Notes: generated by a model from the sequence alone, not told the origin. DNA of 64,000 bases from Paulinella micropora (GCA_019918135.1 WBZZ01000457.1:1-64000), one strand, 5' to 3'; positions 29,518 through 40,074 are shown, numbered from the stretch's first letter. Numbers and translations: made by a program.

Positions 29518-31824
29518 ATGCGCCCGTGCAAGCGCCAGTGCACTGTTGCCCCTAGCGCCCTCAACGATTGGCAAGAAGTCTTCTTCTCGCACGGAGCAGG
29601 GCTGTTGGCGCAACAGGACCTGGTGTCCCTGCTGCGGACATCAAAAGCCTGGAAACAGCAGCTAGATGTGTACCTGCTGCCTCAGCTGTGGCTGGCCCTA
29701 GCCCTCAACGACGCAACTTCTACAATCGACCTGCCCGAGAACGTCTTAGCAGCTGCCGAGGAGCTGGTTGTTTACCCCCAGCTCTGCACGTCACTCACGC
29801 TCAACTATAGCCGAAACCGTCTGCCCATACAGGTTCCTATTCTCCCGCGGAAGCGACGCTTGTTGCAGCTAGCTCTTCGCTGGTTTCAACACGTCACGCA
29901 CCTGTCCCTGGAGTGTGACGCGTACGCGGCCGCCGAGCTTTTGAGGGCCTGGTTAGAATGTGGCGCGAGCCAGCTGGTGGCCTTATCCCTCACGCTCGAA
30001 AGTGAGTATGAGCTAGAAGAGTTTGCATTCGATATCAGGCCGCCGCTCGAAGAGGCGCTACGCCACAGTCTGCCTGGTGTACAAGAACTGCGTCTAGAGT
30101 CGATGTACTTTGGACCGCGCGGAGTGAGCGCGCTGTGGCCGCAGCCGGGCCCCGTGCCGCCGTTGCGGTGCCTGCAACTAGTCGACTGCGGCGGCCCTCG
30201 GTTGTGGGGCAGGGGCTTTGAACTGTTGGCCCCGACGCTCGAGGTGTGCGAAGTTTTAGGGAGTTCCAATGCCATCCTCTACGTCACGGACGCAGAGGAT
30301 GGCCTGGTGCTACCTGTAGGGCCGCGGCCGGTACTTTGGCCGCGGCTGTGGCGCGTGGTTGTGGGATGTGGCATGCAACCACAAGACCAGATTGAGGTGA
30401 TGCAAAAGCTCGCAACCGAGGAGGACGCGGGCGGGCTCGACTGGGACCGCGCTTGCACCCCGGCGCTACAATCCTATGTCCTCAGCCTGAGCGTTTGTAT
30501 GAACATGACATCCCAGCGGCCGAACTTTGAATACACCGGGCGGTGGGAGCGCGGCGCCCTGGAGCAGCTGCACCGGACGCTCCTTCCGCTTGGGGGCGCT
30601 TCACCTTCTTTTTTAGAGCTACGGCTGTACGACCTCGATCTGTGGGACCAGCCGAGCGCCGCCGACCTGGACGCCCTGCGGCTGCTGGCGCCCGTGCACC
30701 TGATGCTGGTCGACCGCGGCCCGCCCTGGCACTCGCAGGACTGGCCGGCCGGCGCCGTGCTGGCGCAGCTCTGGGGCAGCATATCTCCGCCGACGCTGGG
30801 GCTCACGCTGGCTCTGCGGCCCCCGCCGGGGCCCGCGGTCGCAGATGACGTGCACCGCCAGCGCTTGTTGGCCTGGGGACGTTCGTACCAGCGCCTGTTC
30901 ACGGGCTCGCACCCGGGCGCGCTCGGCTGCCAAGAGTTTTCTTTCTACAGCTTTAGGCTCCAGAGCTACCTGCCGGGGCAAGTGCAAAGTCATCTGCCCG
31001 GGCTTTTTGAACTGCAGCGCCTAGTCTGGCACGGGTTGTGCTCCCTGGGCGTGCCGCTTCATTGCGGACGCTTCTGGTTGCCTGACGTGGCCTCCCCTAA
31101 TGAGAGCGGAGCGCCCCCACTCTTGTGGCCGCCGCGCGGGCCCGCGCTGCCCGCTCAAGGGCTGCGGGGCGAGTTTTCGATCTTGTGTTGCTTTAAGTCG
31201 CCACAGGGTGAAGTGGCATATTGCGTCAAGGACTTCCGGCTCTGGCTAAGCGCTGCCAGGGCTCGGCGGGCGATGGCCGCAATACGAGCCAACGTCGGCC
31301 GCGCCGCCCCGCCTGAGTTGTCGCCCGAGCTCTGGTCATTCTTAGTCTGCTCTGGCACGTTGGGCGACGCGGTGCGTTCCGAGCGGCCACTTTCGATCCT
31401 CACCAATAGGCAGTGCCCGTTTGACTTGTGGCCCTACGCGCGCCCGTGGTTCCAGGGTAACGACACGCGGCGCGAGCTGGCTGGCTACGTGGCCAGGCTA
31501 TTTGATCGCGTCGAGGCGGCCGCCTACAAGGGTTCCGTGCACCCCCCGTGGAACAAGCTGGTCCTGGAGCTCAAAGAAACCCTGGCGGCTCTCAGGCGCG
31601 ACCCATACAGCCAAAATCCGTTGAGTGAAATTTCCGGCTATGTACTTCAAGATGCGGAAACCCCGCGTCGTTTGGGTATCTTGTGCCAAGAGCTGGCCCT
31701 CCGCGTGGACCTGGGCTTGTCAACACGCTATAGCTACGCTTGTTGGAAGGAGATGCGCTCGCAGCTGCTGGCTCCTTTATTAGAAATGACAAGGGCAGAA
31801 GCCCCCCTCAACCTGAGTGCTTAA
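29518..31824 (+). CDS. F-box-like leucine-rich-repeat protein
   Basis: 768 residues from MRPCKRQCTVAPSALNDWQE. The first 70 residues (WQEVFFSHGAGLLAQQDLVS then LLRTSKAWKQQLDVYLLPQLW) have the helix pattern of an F-box: a L-x-x-LL-R-x-S-K-x-W core. The rest carries degenerate LRR strands ('VTHLSLECDAYAAAELL', 'LVALSLTLESEYEL', 'VQELRLESMYFGPRG', 'LRCLQLVDCGGP'), then a globular C-terminal domain. It probably acts as a substrate adaptor for a host SCF ubiquitin ligase. It is divergent from the LRR gene at 29,297. It looks whole and high in GC. Confidence 0.6.
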   Translation: MRPCKRQCTVAPSALNDWQEVFFSHGAGLLAQQDLVSLLRTSKAWKQQLDVYLLPQLWLALALNDATSTIDLPENVLAAAEELVVYPQLCTSLTLNYSRNRLPIQVPILPRKRRLLQLALRWFQHVTHLSLECDAYAAAELLRAWLECGASQLVALSLTLESEYELEEFAFDIRPPLEEALRHSLPGVQELRLESMYFGPRGVSALWPQPGPVPPLRCLQLVDCGGPRLWGRGFELLAPTLEVCEVLGSSNAILYVTDAEDGLVLPVGPRPVLWPRLWRVVVGCGMQPQDQIEVMQKLATEEDAGGLDWDRACTPALQSYVLSLSVCMNMTSQRPNFEYTGRWERGALEQLHRTLLPLGGASPSFLELRLYDLDLWDQPSAADLDALRLLAPVHLMLVDRGPPWHSQDWPAGAVLAQLWGSISPPTLGLTLALRPPPGPAVADDVHRQRLLAWGRSYQRLFTGSHPGALGCQEFSFYSFRLQSYLPGQVQSHLPGLFELQRLVWHGLCSLGVPLHCGRFWLPDVASPNESGAPPLLWPPRGPALPAQGLRGEFSILCCFKSPQGEVAYCVKDFRLWLSAARARRAMAAIRANVGRAAPPELSPELWSFLVCSGTLGDAVRSERPLSILTNRQCPFDLWPYARPWFQGNDTRRELAGYVARLFDRVEAAAYKGSVHPPWNKLVLELKETLAALRRDPYSQNPLSEISGYVLQDAETPRRLGILCQELALRVDLGLSTRYSYACWKEMRSQLLAPLLEMTRAEAPLNLSA

Positions 31825-31899
31825 ACAGGTTTTTGTAGGGGGATTTGCGCGTGTCTAAATCCTTACTGTATTTGTTTTTCGTTGACTTCTCGACCTTAT

Positions 31900-32660
31900 C
31901 CAGAACAGCACGATTTAGCGCCAAATGAACAGGCCGTCCCGGTTGCTACCGGGTCTGCGGGGGAATCGGATGTTTTCCCGCGGAAGAAAAACCGCGCACT
32001 ATTTTTTTTATTACGCAAATGACAAGTTTTCAAATCCCTCCTTCCCTCCCCCTTTCGAAGGGGAGCGGGAGGAGAAGGGAAGAGGGAAAAAAGAACGGGA
32101 AAGGGGAAAGAACGGGGAGTAAGGAGAGCGGGGGCGAGAAAAGGATAGGGGGGGACAGGGAGAGGGAGAGATCGGGGCGGGAGGCGGTGGCGTCTTGAAG
32201 TGGACTTTTTTCTTTCGCCCGTTTCTTGAAATACACTTGGCGCCAAATTGTCTTGTGTGTGTTTTCCCGGAAAACTAGGAAGCACTACCTTTTCCGACCT
32301 TATCCAGAACAGCTCAATTTAGCACCAAATTAACCGGCTGTTCCGGCTTCCGCGGGCCTGGGGGTGGGGGGGATGTTTTCCCGCGAAAAGAAACGGCGCG
32401 AAATTTTTTTGCTTGCGCAAATGACAAGTTTTTAGATCTCTCCCCTCCCCTCCCCCTTTCGGAAGGGGAGCGGGAAGAGAAGGGGAGAGGGGGGAAAGAA
32501 CGGAGAAGGGGAAAGAGCGGGGAGTAAGGAGAGCGGGGGCGAGAAAGGGGGAGGGAGGGGGGGGGGCGTCGTCGTTTTGCGCAAAGTGGACTTTTTTCTT
32601 TGCTTACATTAAATTTAGCGCCAAATTTTCCAAAGTGTTTTCCCAAAAAACCTATTGCCC
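31900..32660. repeat. Intergenic family B: two tandem ~370 bp units with E2F-like sites
   Basis: Two direct units (about 31,895-32,275 and 32,295-32,655) share the order CGACCTTATCCAGAACAGC, TTTAGC(G/A)CCAAAT, a CGGGTCTGCGG-type linker, GATGTTTTCCCGCGRAA, a GGGAGCGGGAGGAGAAGGG purine run, AAGTGGACTTTTTTCTTT, TTGGCGCCAAATT and GTTTTCCC. Perfect TTTTCCCGCGAAAA lies at 32,376-32,389. No gene is supported here; the long minus-strand frames follow the C-rich strand of the purine runs. Confidence 0.7.
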
Positions 32661-32749
32661 CCCCCCCCCCTTTCTGGTGACGGGCGCAAGCTAATACACT
32701 CGGTCCAGCGCAGGCATGACCCCCCAGGTCCTCACTGACTTTGGGTTTT

Positions 32750-32900
32750 GGGTTTTTATTAAAGTTTTAATTTCAAGTAAACTTTCAAAGATCTAAACTC
32801 AACTCCACGCAATTTGGGCGTTCTCAGCCCGGCTTCTTGTATTAAGTGGTTTTCCAAAGAAAAAATGCCCTGGCAGAGAGGCGCGCAGGGGGAGCCGCGG
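32750..32900. repeat. Dispersed repeat G, copy 1
   Basis: About 150 bp containing TTTATTAAAGTTTTAAT, GTAAACTTTCAAAGATCTAA, CTCAACTCCACGCAATTT, TTGTATTAAGTGGTTTTCC and GAGGCGCGCAGGG. It recurs at 36,527-36,680 just past the end of the HNH gene, which suggests a shared 3' flank left by duplication. Confidence 0.75.
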
Positions 32901-32998
32901 TCCCCTACAGAATCCGCAAAGTGGCTATTCGGGGACCTGCAAGCGGCAAGGGGCTCTGCTAATACAAATTTTCAGCACGGGCTGCCCCCCCCCTGCCA

Positions 32999-33790
32999 CT
33001 AAGCAAAGAAAAAGCAGGAAGGATTGTTTATTAGTCCTGTGGTACGAAAGGGTCCGCTTGCCACCAGCCCGCTAGCGCGGGCTGGATGGGGGGGGGCTGA
33101 GTTGGCCTGTTTCAGTCGCTCAATCTCTAGTCGCAGAGCCGCCAGCTCCGGCTTCCCGTCTTCGCGTTGGGGCTCAACCTCACGCACTCGCTTCTGCAAC
33201 TGCTCGCATTTGCTGCGCCACTCCTCGCACTCGTTTTGGGTCTGCTCGCCCGCATGCTGGCAGGCCTGCAGCTGACGCTGCGCCGCTAGCGCCGCCTGCT
33301 CCAGTCGTTCTCTGCGCCGGCCTTCCCCCGAGCTAGCTGCGCCGCTTCTTCGCGCAGTTTTGCCACGCTGGCTTGCAGCTGCGCAAGCTCCTGTTGCCAA
33401 CGCAGCTCCTGCCCTACAAGTCTAAGATTGGAGTCTACCTCCTGCTGCAATCGCAAGCGCAGCGCTTCGTTTTTTTGGCGCAACTCGGAGTTCGAGGCAG
33501 AGCTTTCTTGCAAGCGTACGTTTTCCGCCACCAGGACCTCGTTCCGCCGCTGTAGCCCCGCCGCCGCCGCCGCCGAGCAGTCAGACAGTTCCCGCGCAAG
33601 TTCATCGAGCTTGGCCTCTAGGGCGGATTTGGCAACGGACAGCGCCTCCCTGTCTGCGCTCTGTTGAGTTAGGTGCTGAACCTTTTGAGCTAGTCGCGAA
33701 TTGGCTGCCAGCAGCTCTGCCTGCCTCGTCCTGAGCTGGCTCGCTGCAAGTCAGGCACGGGGCGGCGCATGGCCTGCCTCTTCTAGCATC
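32999..33790 (-). pseudogene. Coiled-coil protein, broken
   Basis: The minus strand encodes long heptad-rich helices: 'ENVRLQESSASNSELRQKNE' and 'ALRLRLQQEVDSNLRLVGQE', then 'ACQHAGEQTQNECEEWRSKC' and 'EQLQKRVREVEPQREDGKPE'. Such proteins are structural or scaffold-like. The region is broken (about two breaks). A CAGCCCGCTAGCGCGGGCTG hairpin of family D lies in its 3' part at 33,065-33,084. Confidence 0.5.
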
Positions 33791-33869
33791 ATTATTCTTT
33801 TACCTTGCCCAACAAAGCACATATAAACCTGTCACGGAGCGCGCGAAGAAAGTGTAAGATTTTTTTTAC

Positions 33870-34215
33870 TCCCCCCTCCCCATTACGTTGCACATCTTTC
33901 CCGTTCCCCCGCCCCCGGCCTCTCCCGAGGGGAAGGGTGCCCAAAAAAAAATTGTTTGATAGGTGGAGCACAATCCTGACGCAACTCCCTTTTTCCCGGG
34001 AAATACGCACACACGCACATTTAGCAACAAATTTCACACAAGAACAGAGAGAAAGAAAAAATCCTGTCCGCGCAAATCTAGGGCGACAAGCCCAAAACCA
34101 CTCTAGTTTAAAAAGTCTTTTAATTAACACTCAGATCGGATTAAAATCTTGCGCGGATGAAAGGTCGGTGGTCAATGTACCAGGTGGACAGGTGCCTCAC
34201 GACCCCCGACGGCGT
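33870..34215. repeat. Dispersed repeat E, copy 1
   Basis: About 345 bp nearly the same as 42,960-43,315: CGTTGCACATCTTTCCCGTT, GGGTGCCC, AATTGTTTGATAGGTGGAGC, AAATACGCACACA, TTTAGCAACAAATTTCACAC, AATCTAGGGCGACAAGCCCA, TTTTAATTAA, GATCGGATTAAAATCTTGCG and GTCAATGTACCAGGTGGACA. It ends in the small conserved reading stretch described under the 39,763 entry. Confidence 0.85.
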
Positions 34216-34496
34216 CCTGTCCATGCCATAGCTCGGCCATCGTGCGCAAGGTCGGAAAAATATGAAGAATATGAAAAGAGTAAACAAATTTTTTCCCCGA
34301 AAACCAAAGCAACAGGCGGGGGGGGGGGGGGAGGAGGGGAGAGAAGGAGAGGAAGGGGGGGAAGAAGGGGGAGTGCTCTCCCGCCCCCCCCTTCGTCCCT
34401 CTGTTCCCCCTGTCCCCTGCTCCTTTCCCCCCTCCCTCGTTCCTTGTTTGCGCGTGCAAACGCAGCACCAGGCACGGTACTGGGTCCTGAAAAATA

Positions 34497-34730
34497 AGTG
34501 GCAGGCGCGTCTGGCGCCTTACCTCATGCCAGGGAGCCCCCAATTGACCACATCGTTCCCAAAAGATGGAGGGGTGTCGACCACTCCTACAATTACGTGA
34601 TAATGCCCGGTTCGGCTAGCCTGTGTTTCAAAGAATTCCTGACGTCCGAGAAGCTGGCCTACATCGGCAGCGTCGCGGCACGAGGGGGGCTGCACGCCTG
34701 TTCGAGTTCCTGCGCCCCTACATGTTTTGC
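34497..34730 (+). pseudogene. HNH endonuclease fragment
   Basis: One plus-strand frame reads 'PPIDHIVPKRWRGVDHSYNY' and 'VIMPGSASLCFKEFLTSEKL'. The D-H-I-V-P, D-H-x-x-N and N-Y-x-x-M-P pattern is that of HNH nucleases, and 'AYIGSVAARGG' matches 'QYIGLTAARRA' in the HNH gene at 36.7 kb. It is a paralogous fragment only; no start or full domain is seen. Confidence 0.5.
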
Positions 34731-35330
34731 AGGGACTAGCAGAGCTGCCCTGGCAAATGCCCGTCGCGGGGGATCTAGACAGTAGCATTCTTTTCCCGCT
34801 GGGACGCGGAGTCGTGCATCCACCGGCCCGAGCGCACGCGCTCAACTCCCGCAGAAAAACGAAAACAAAAAGTGCAAGAAGAGGAAGACAAAAAACACAG
34901 GATGGCGAGACGGAGTCACTGCCAGCGAAGACCCCAACGAAGGGGCTCCGCCGCAAGCTAGCTCAAACGGTGTCTGGCTCAGCGGAAATAGTCCCCGCCC
35001 AACGAGCCCGACCTGCAAGCTGCAGGGCCCGTCCTGCAAGCGCCCCCCCCCCCCCCCCCCCCGCGGGATAGGCATACCATTACCGAAAACTCCCCCGACG
35101 AACACGCTCTGCTCCTGTTTTATTAACACGTTCCCCAACCTGCAAGCAGATCCAGGGATTATCAACGACTGTCAACGCACGATTTTTGTCAAACGCTGCC
35201 AGCTGCTCAAATTATTTCGCGAGAGTACTTTCTAGGAAATCCGACAAAAAAAAGCCAAGTCTTCGGCTTTTCTGTGCGTCGCCAGCAATCTGGGCGCCCT
35301 TTCGGTGCTACCTTCAGCTGAACCTAAAAC
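34731..35330. other. Spacer without supported gene
   Basis: GC-rich sequence with a poly-C run of about 20 at 35,041. Some frames are open by composition only. Nothing is assigned. Confidence 0.3.
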
Positions 35331-35339
35331 GAGCATGCC

Positions 35340-36400
35340 CCCCTCCCAGCTGCCTCTCACTTGCGTCGCCCCTCTCACTTGCGTCGCCCCTCTCACTTTC
35401 GTCGTCCCGTTCTGTCACTCCCCCACCGTCAGGGGAGGGGGGAAGGGGAGGCAAGAGGGCCGAAAACATTTCGTGCGAGTAAAACAAAAGGCGTACCGTT
35501 TCTCTCCACGGGAAAACGTCCGGTTTCTCTGCTAGTCTCCGGAACGGCCGGTTCATTTAGCGCCAAATGGTGCAGTCCGGAGGGTAGGGCGTGTGATATG
35601 GTCGAGAAAGGCAGTGCGTCTTAGCCTCCCCGGAAAAACAACCGTAGGCGCCAATTTAGCGCCAAATTCTACTTGCGCGAAAGAAAATCCCACACAGACG
35701 CCCAAACGCCGCCGCCGTGTGGAAGACGTCCTCCCCCTCCCCTCTCCCTTGCGTCGTCCCTCTCACTTGCGTCGCCCCTCTCACTTGCGTCGCCCCTCTC
35801 AATTGCGTCGCCCCTCTCATTTACGTCGCCCCTCTCATTTACGTCGCCCCTCTCACTTTCGTCGTCCCGTTCTGTCACTCCCCCACCGTCAGGGAAGGGG
35901 GGAGGGGGAGGCAAGAGGGCCGGAAACATTTCGTGCGAGTAAAACAAAAGGCGTACCGTTTCTCGCCGCGGCAAAACGTCCGGTTTCTCTGCTAGTCTCC
36001 GGAACGGCCGGTTCATTTAGCGCCAAATGGTGCCGTCCGGAGGGTAGGGCGTGTGATATGGTCGAGAAAGGCAGTGCGTCTTAGCCTTCCCGGAAAAACA
36101 ACCGTAGGCGCCAATTTAGCGCCAAATTCTACTTGCGCGAAAGAAAATCCCACACAGACGCCCAAACGCCGCCGCCGTGTGGAAGACGTCCTCCCCCTCC
36201 CCTCTCACTTGCGTCGCCCCTCTCACTTGCGTCGCCCCTCTCATTTACGTCGCCCCTCTCAATTACGTCGCCCCTCTCACTTTCGTCGTCCCGTTCTGTC
36301 ACTCCCCCCACCGTCGGGGGAGGGGAGAGGGGGAGGCAAGAGGGCCGAAAACATTTCGTGCGAGTAAAACAAAAGGCGTACCGTTTCTCTCCTTCCCTTT
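35340..36400. repeat. Tandem ~460 bp repeats with an internal 18 bp minisatellite
   Basis: The landmark GTCGTCCCGTTCTGTCAC occurs at 35,401, 35,861 and 36,285, giving periods of 460 and 424 bp. Each unit has an array of CGTCGCCCCTCTCA(C/T)TT units (three to eight copies), a GAGGCAAGAGGGCCG segment, AAACAAAAGGCGTACCGTTT, the E2F-like TTTAGCGCCAAATGGTGC, a CGTGTGATATGGTCGAGAAA stretch, a second TTTAGCGCCAAATTC and CGCCGCCGTGTGGAAGACG. Length differs by minisatellite copy number. Long open frames on both strands follow the repeat and are not genes. Confidence 0.85.
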
Positions 36401-36526
36401 TTACCGGCAAATACGCACACTTTGGCGACAAATCTCAGGCAAGAAAAAAAGGGGGGGGCAGCGCGCGGTGGCGCCACTTGTCGGCGGCCGGGTTCGACTG
36501 CATGCAGCTGGAGCTGCTCAAATTTG

Positions 36527-36680
36527 TTTAATTAAAGTTTTAATCTTTAGTAAACTTTCAAAGATCTAAACTCAACTCCACGCAATTTGAGCGTTCCCAG
36601 GCCCTGCTTCTTGTATTAAGTGGTTTTCCAAAGGAAAATGACCTGTCAAAGAGGCGCGCAGGGAGAACCGCTGTATTCAG
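36527..36680. repeat. Dispersed repeat G, copy 2
   Basis: It matches 32,750-32,900 (see there) and lies directly after the stop of the minus-strand HNH gene. It begins with TTTAATTAAAGTTTTAATC. Confidence 0.75.
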
Positions 36681-36685
36681 ACCCC

Positions 36686-37732
36686 CTAGCATTTGCCCCA
36701 TAGCTCCATGTCATCTAACTGTATGTTGCGATTGGTTTTTTTCTGGACATACTGGGCAAACATCAAAGCGCGGCGTGCAGCTGTCAACCCAATGTACTGC
36801 GCTTTGGCAGCGGTCCACCAGCCCGCAAACTCCGTGTTGAATATTTGAGGCATCATGGCGTAATTGCGGGGGTGGTTTTGACCGCCCAAGGATAGCGGGA
36901 TTATGTGATCGATATGCCAAGCCACCTTGCGCCTTCCTCGCTCATCAAAATAATCGCTCAAGAAAGGTTTTGTTCTGTTTCTCATAATCCACTCGCGGAC
37001 CTGAGCGCACGACATAAAGCGATTAGTATCGTTGAGGGGCTCCACAAACCCCAGATAGATCGGTTTCACCTGCACCTCCTCTTCAGTGTACAGTCTCTTC
37101 ATCTTTGCCAAAATCCGTTGTAAAACATGCTTTCCATCTGGATTGGATAATATATCCTCTTCCCAGGCGCGCAGTTTTTTGTCCCCAACAACAGGAGGCT
37201 GCTTTGTCACGACTTCTTGCGCAGGGTCAGTGTTTTGTAATCCCAACTCTGCTTGCGTCGTAGGGCTCTCTGCTGTTGGTAAAAACGTAAGTGCACCCTT
37301 GTCGTTGTACATTGGATGTAAGGCTTGCATAAAACCAGTGGTTGGGGGCGTGCCCACCGGCGCGGGAGATGGTCGGACCTCCGGCGGCGCTAGCTTGATC
37401 CGCTTGGCGACGGGATACCCTGTCGTAGCTAGTCTAAGAGGTGCCGGAGCTACTTCCTCCGACCTTTCTTTCGGATTGTCGTATTCCATCTCCGACAGCC
37501 TTTCCAGAATATCTTCTGCAGTGTAGGGTAGCGGAAAGCCTTTAACCTCCCGCCCCCCTTTGCCCAAGCACGGCGGCATCGTCACGACTTTTTCCGCGGG
37601 GTCAGTGTTTTGTAATCCAAACTCTGCTTGCGTCGGGCTCTCTGTTGTTGGTAAAAACGTAAGTGCACCCTTGTCGTCATGATTGGGGTGCAAGGCTTGC
37701 ACAGAACCAGTGGTTGGGGGCGGCGCGGCCAC
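36686..37732 (-). CDS. HNH endonuclease-domain protein with internal duplication
   Basis: A 348-residue frame. The C-terminal HNH domain reads 'KVAWHIDHIIPLSLGGQNHP' and 'RNYAMMPQIFNTEF', with H-x-D-H, the central N and the metal-binding region present, followed by 'GWWTAAKAQYIG'. Upstream are two copies of a unit holding 'KGALTFLPTxESPT' and 'GLQNTDPA', so the linker has been duplicated. The N-terminal 'FPLPYTAEDILERLSEMEYD' also matches the neighbouring frame at 37,766. HNH proteins nick or cut DNA and are often homing enzymes. It may be one part of a larger protein continuing from 37,766; the frame as it stands has no certain start. Confidence 0.6.
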   Translation of the reverse strand: MAAPPPTTGSVQALHPNHDDKGALTFLPTTESPTQAEFGLQNTDPAEKVVTMPPCLGKGGREVKGFPLPYTAEDILERLSEMEYDNPKERSEEVAPAPLRLATTGYPVAKRIKLAPPEVRPSPAPVGTPPTTGFMQALHPMYNDKGALTFLPTAESPTTQAELGLQNTDPAQEVVTKQPPVVGDKKLRAWEEDILSNPDGKHVLQRILAKMKRLYTEEEVQVKPIYLGFVEPLNDTNRFMSCAQVREWIMRNRTKPFLSDYFDERGRRKVAWHIDHIIPLSLGGQNHPRNYAMMPQIFNTEFAGWWTAAKAQYIGLTAARRALMFAQYVQKKTNRNIQLDDMELWGKC

Positions 37733-37765
37733 CGGCGCAGGTGATGGTGGCCGGGTTGTATCTTC

Positions 37766-38491
37766 TTAATAGGACGCCGAGCTGGCGGTTGGCCCTGCTT
37801 CATCCGACCGTTCTTTTGGTTTGTTGTATTTCATCTCCGCCAGTTTTGCCAAAAGATCTTCTGTAGTGTAGGGTAGCAAAAAGCCTTTAGCCTGCGGTCC
37901 CCTTTTGCCCAAACACGAATACATGCTCTGGACAGGCTTTAGGCTCAGCCCCGGAAATTCTTTCTGCAGGCAGAGCACAACTTGCTTTTTGGTGTGGCTG
38001 CTCAAGTCGTCTTTGCTGAGGCCCAGACTGCTAGCAAAGCTTGCTAGAAGATTCTTCAATTTCATTACAAACTTGCCCTTGTTTGCTTTTCGCGAGATAC
38101 AAAAGACGTGTGGCTCTTGGTCAGCCGCGGGTTTAAGTAAACCCGGCAGCTTTCTTTGGGTTGCCACTTGGAATATGACCTCCGGCAACCATTGGTAGAT
38201 CTTTGCAATGATATCAATGATATCGGGCACCAGGCCTTTTTTTTTGTTTACGGATGGAACGTGATTGGGTCGACACACTTTTTCTTGTTCTTTTTCTTCT
38301 TTATCTTCTCCTTTTTCTTCCTCGGCAGCATCACCAGCTTGCGCGACAAGGCGCAGATGTCTAGCAGGCACACCTTCCTGCTGCAGCTCCCTGGCGCGTC
38401 CAGAGCGGATTTCCGTTTTCGTCGGGGAGGACCAGAACCTGTTTCCGGTTTGATAAGATGATGGGCGCCGACTCGCCAGCTCGCCTGCCAT
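37766..38491 (-). pseudogene. Multigene-family protein, middle part
   Basis: The minus strand encodes 'IAKIYQWLPEVIFQVATQRK', 'EPHVFCISRKANKGKFVMKL' and 'LPYTTEDLLAKLAEMKYNKP'. The first two match a plus-strand fragment at 45.3 kb ('LLSQVATQQRLPVLAKPANH', 'ERPHVFYISRKSNKA'), and the last matches the start of the HNH frame at 36,686. This is therefore a duplicated viral gene family of unknown role that carries an HNH domain in one member. The region is broken (about two breaks). Confidence 0.4.
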
Positions 38492-39011
38492 CTATCTCCA
38501 ATTCTGTACGGAGTGTCCGGAGAAGCTGCCGGAGCTCCGGCCCATGAAAGGGCATCCGCGTTAACCCGTCAACAACAACTAGTAGTCCTTGTTGCATTTC
38601 CGTTCTTTTTTCCTGCAGCCTGTGCGCTTTTATGTTCCACAGGACAACCACGTGCTCGTCGCCTACAAGCCGACAGAAGGACCGCAGCAGCTGCCTCAGC
38701 TGCAATGAGACCAAGCCAGCCAGGCAAACCAATGGCGAGCTGGCCTGCGCCCCCTGCAACTGTCGCGAGAGCCAGGCTAGAAAGAAATCTCCGTCGGCTG
38801 GATAAAAGCACTCACGAATCACGGCGCCCCAGCCGGCCGGCCAGCTCCCCGTGACCCCAAGTCCAGCAGGCTGCCGCCTTAGAAAAAGGAAACTCTCCAG
38901 TGTAGCCGCGTCGACCGGCCTGGTGCATTTGCTTTCCCACACGAAGACTGTCAAGTCCAAAAAGAAAAACTGGCATTTTGTGCTGCGCAGCACATTGTTG
39001 ACATGCAGCAA
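38361..39011 (-). pseudogene. Multigene-family protein, N-terminal part, unknown
   Basis: An open stretch with hydrophobic strands: 'KCQFFFLDLTVFVWESKCTR', 'VLWNIKAHRLQEKRTEMQQG' and 'LLVVVDGLTRMPF'. Near its end is 'APIILSNRKQVLVLPDENGN', which also occurs at 45,150 on the other strand. Alternating hydrophobic strands suggest an alpha/beta fold, but no nucleotide-binding motif is seen. It is part of the same broken family as the two previous entries. Confidence 0.4.
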
Positions 39012-39370
39012 TTTGCTTTGCGAATACGACAGGAACCGCTACTCCGCCCAGAGGATTGCATCGAGGATTTCCGACAGATTTTCCGCCCCGGCGTGGAACC
39101 AACTGTCCAATTTTGGCGGGGTTTGAGCCACTTGCTGGCGTACTGGTGGCTGGCGCTGGGCTCTGCTCACGTCGCAGTACGGAGTTCTACCCTGCGCGAA
39201 GTCCTCGGAAACACGAGTGAGCAGGTTCAAAGTACCCAGCTGGTTAAGTTGCAAGATATGCGCCAGAGGTACAAGCAGCACAGCTTAGTCCCAAAAGCTT
39301 GGGCCTTGATGTACAAACAAGACCCGAACATCTTCAAGCTTCTCCTCCTTTTTGCGGGCGTCGGTCCTCC
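39003..39370 (+). pseudogene. Multigene-family fragment (MYKQDPNIF type)
   Basis: Plus-strand sequence starting MQQFALRIRQEPLLRPEDCI and continuing to 'KLQDMRQRYKQHSLVPKAWA' and 'LMYKQDPNIFKLL'. The latter two match 'KLQEMRRRYNQHSLVPSDCA' and 'LMYKQEPNIFKI' at 45.0 kb. In the 45 kb copy this piece precedes the 'IILSNRGQVLVLPDENGN' piece on the same strand. Here the two are on opposite strands, so an inversion has occurred. Function unknown. Confidence 0.4.
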
Positions 39371-39762
39371 ATCTTGCGGCGCCAAAAATACCTATGATTA
39401 TCTAGACGCTCTTATCCTCTCTCTCGCTATCCCCTTTGCTCGCCAGGGAGGGGGGGGGGGGGGCGCGGCGGCTCGATGGGAGGGGGGGGGGGGCGCCCCT
39501 TCCCCCATTCTCTCTCCCCCCCCTCCCGCCCCCCCCCCCTCCTCCCCCCGCTGCTCCTTCTCTCTCCGACGGGCGCACGAGGGGGCCAGCGCAGACTGTC
39601 TTAGTCTTCCCGTCTGAAAACAGGGAGCGAGAGGGAAGGGGCAAAGAGAACAGAAAAGGGAGCAAAGGGAACAAATTTGGATGAAGCCGAGTTTGGCGCG
39701 GACCTGCTGTCCTTTGTGGTCGGCCCCGGGGCGTTTGCAAAGGGTGCTGACCCCTGCGGCGG

Positions 39763-39900
39763 ATGGATGGGCGGTGGCCAATCTACCAGGTAGACAAGTG
39801 CCCTCTCGACCCCCGACGGCTTTTTGTCCGTGCCATGGCTCGGCCACCGTGCGCAATATTAAAAAATATGAAAGAAATGAAAACACGAAAAAAAGTTTTT
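39763..39900 (+). other. Short conserved reading stretch (GRWxxYQVDKC)
   Basis: MDGRWPIYQVDKCPLDPRR opens a plus-strand frame. Nearly the same start, GRWSMYQVDRC and GRWSMYQVDKC, is found at 34,157 and 43,260 inside repeat E. Conservation at the protein level in three places, with diverging sequence after it, suggests the N-terminus of a small gene family or a leader. No domain known. Confidence 0.35.
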
Positions 39901-40074
39901 GCCTGGCAACCAAAAGAACAGACAGGCAAGGGGATTGTGCTCCTCCCGTTTGCGCGCCCTGTCCTTGCCAATTAAAGAAGCACAAATCGTCTTTGTCCCC
40001 CCCCCCCTCCCGCCGTCTGACAGCAAAGAGCAAGAGAAGGGGCAAGGGCAGGGGCGCGCTAAAAATGTAAAAAA

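Noticed and set aside
34172-36570. Many frames of 80-160 residues on both strands
   Set aside because: They follow minisatellite and purine runs; the repeated units carry the same frames with different lengths, as expected from DNA repeats rather than proteins.
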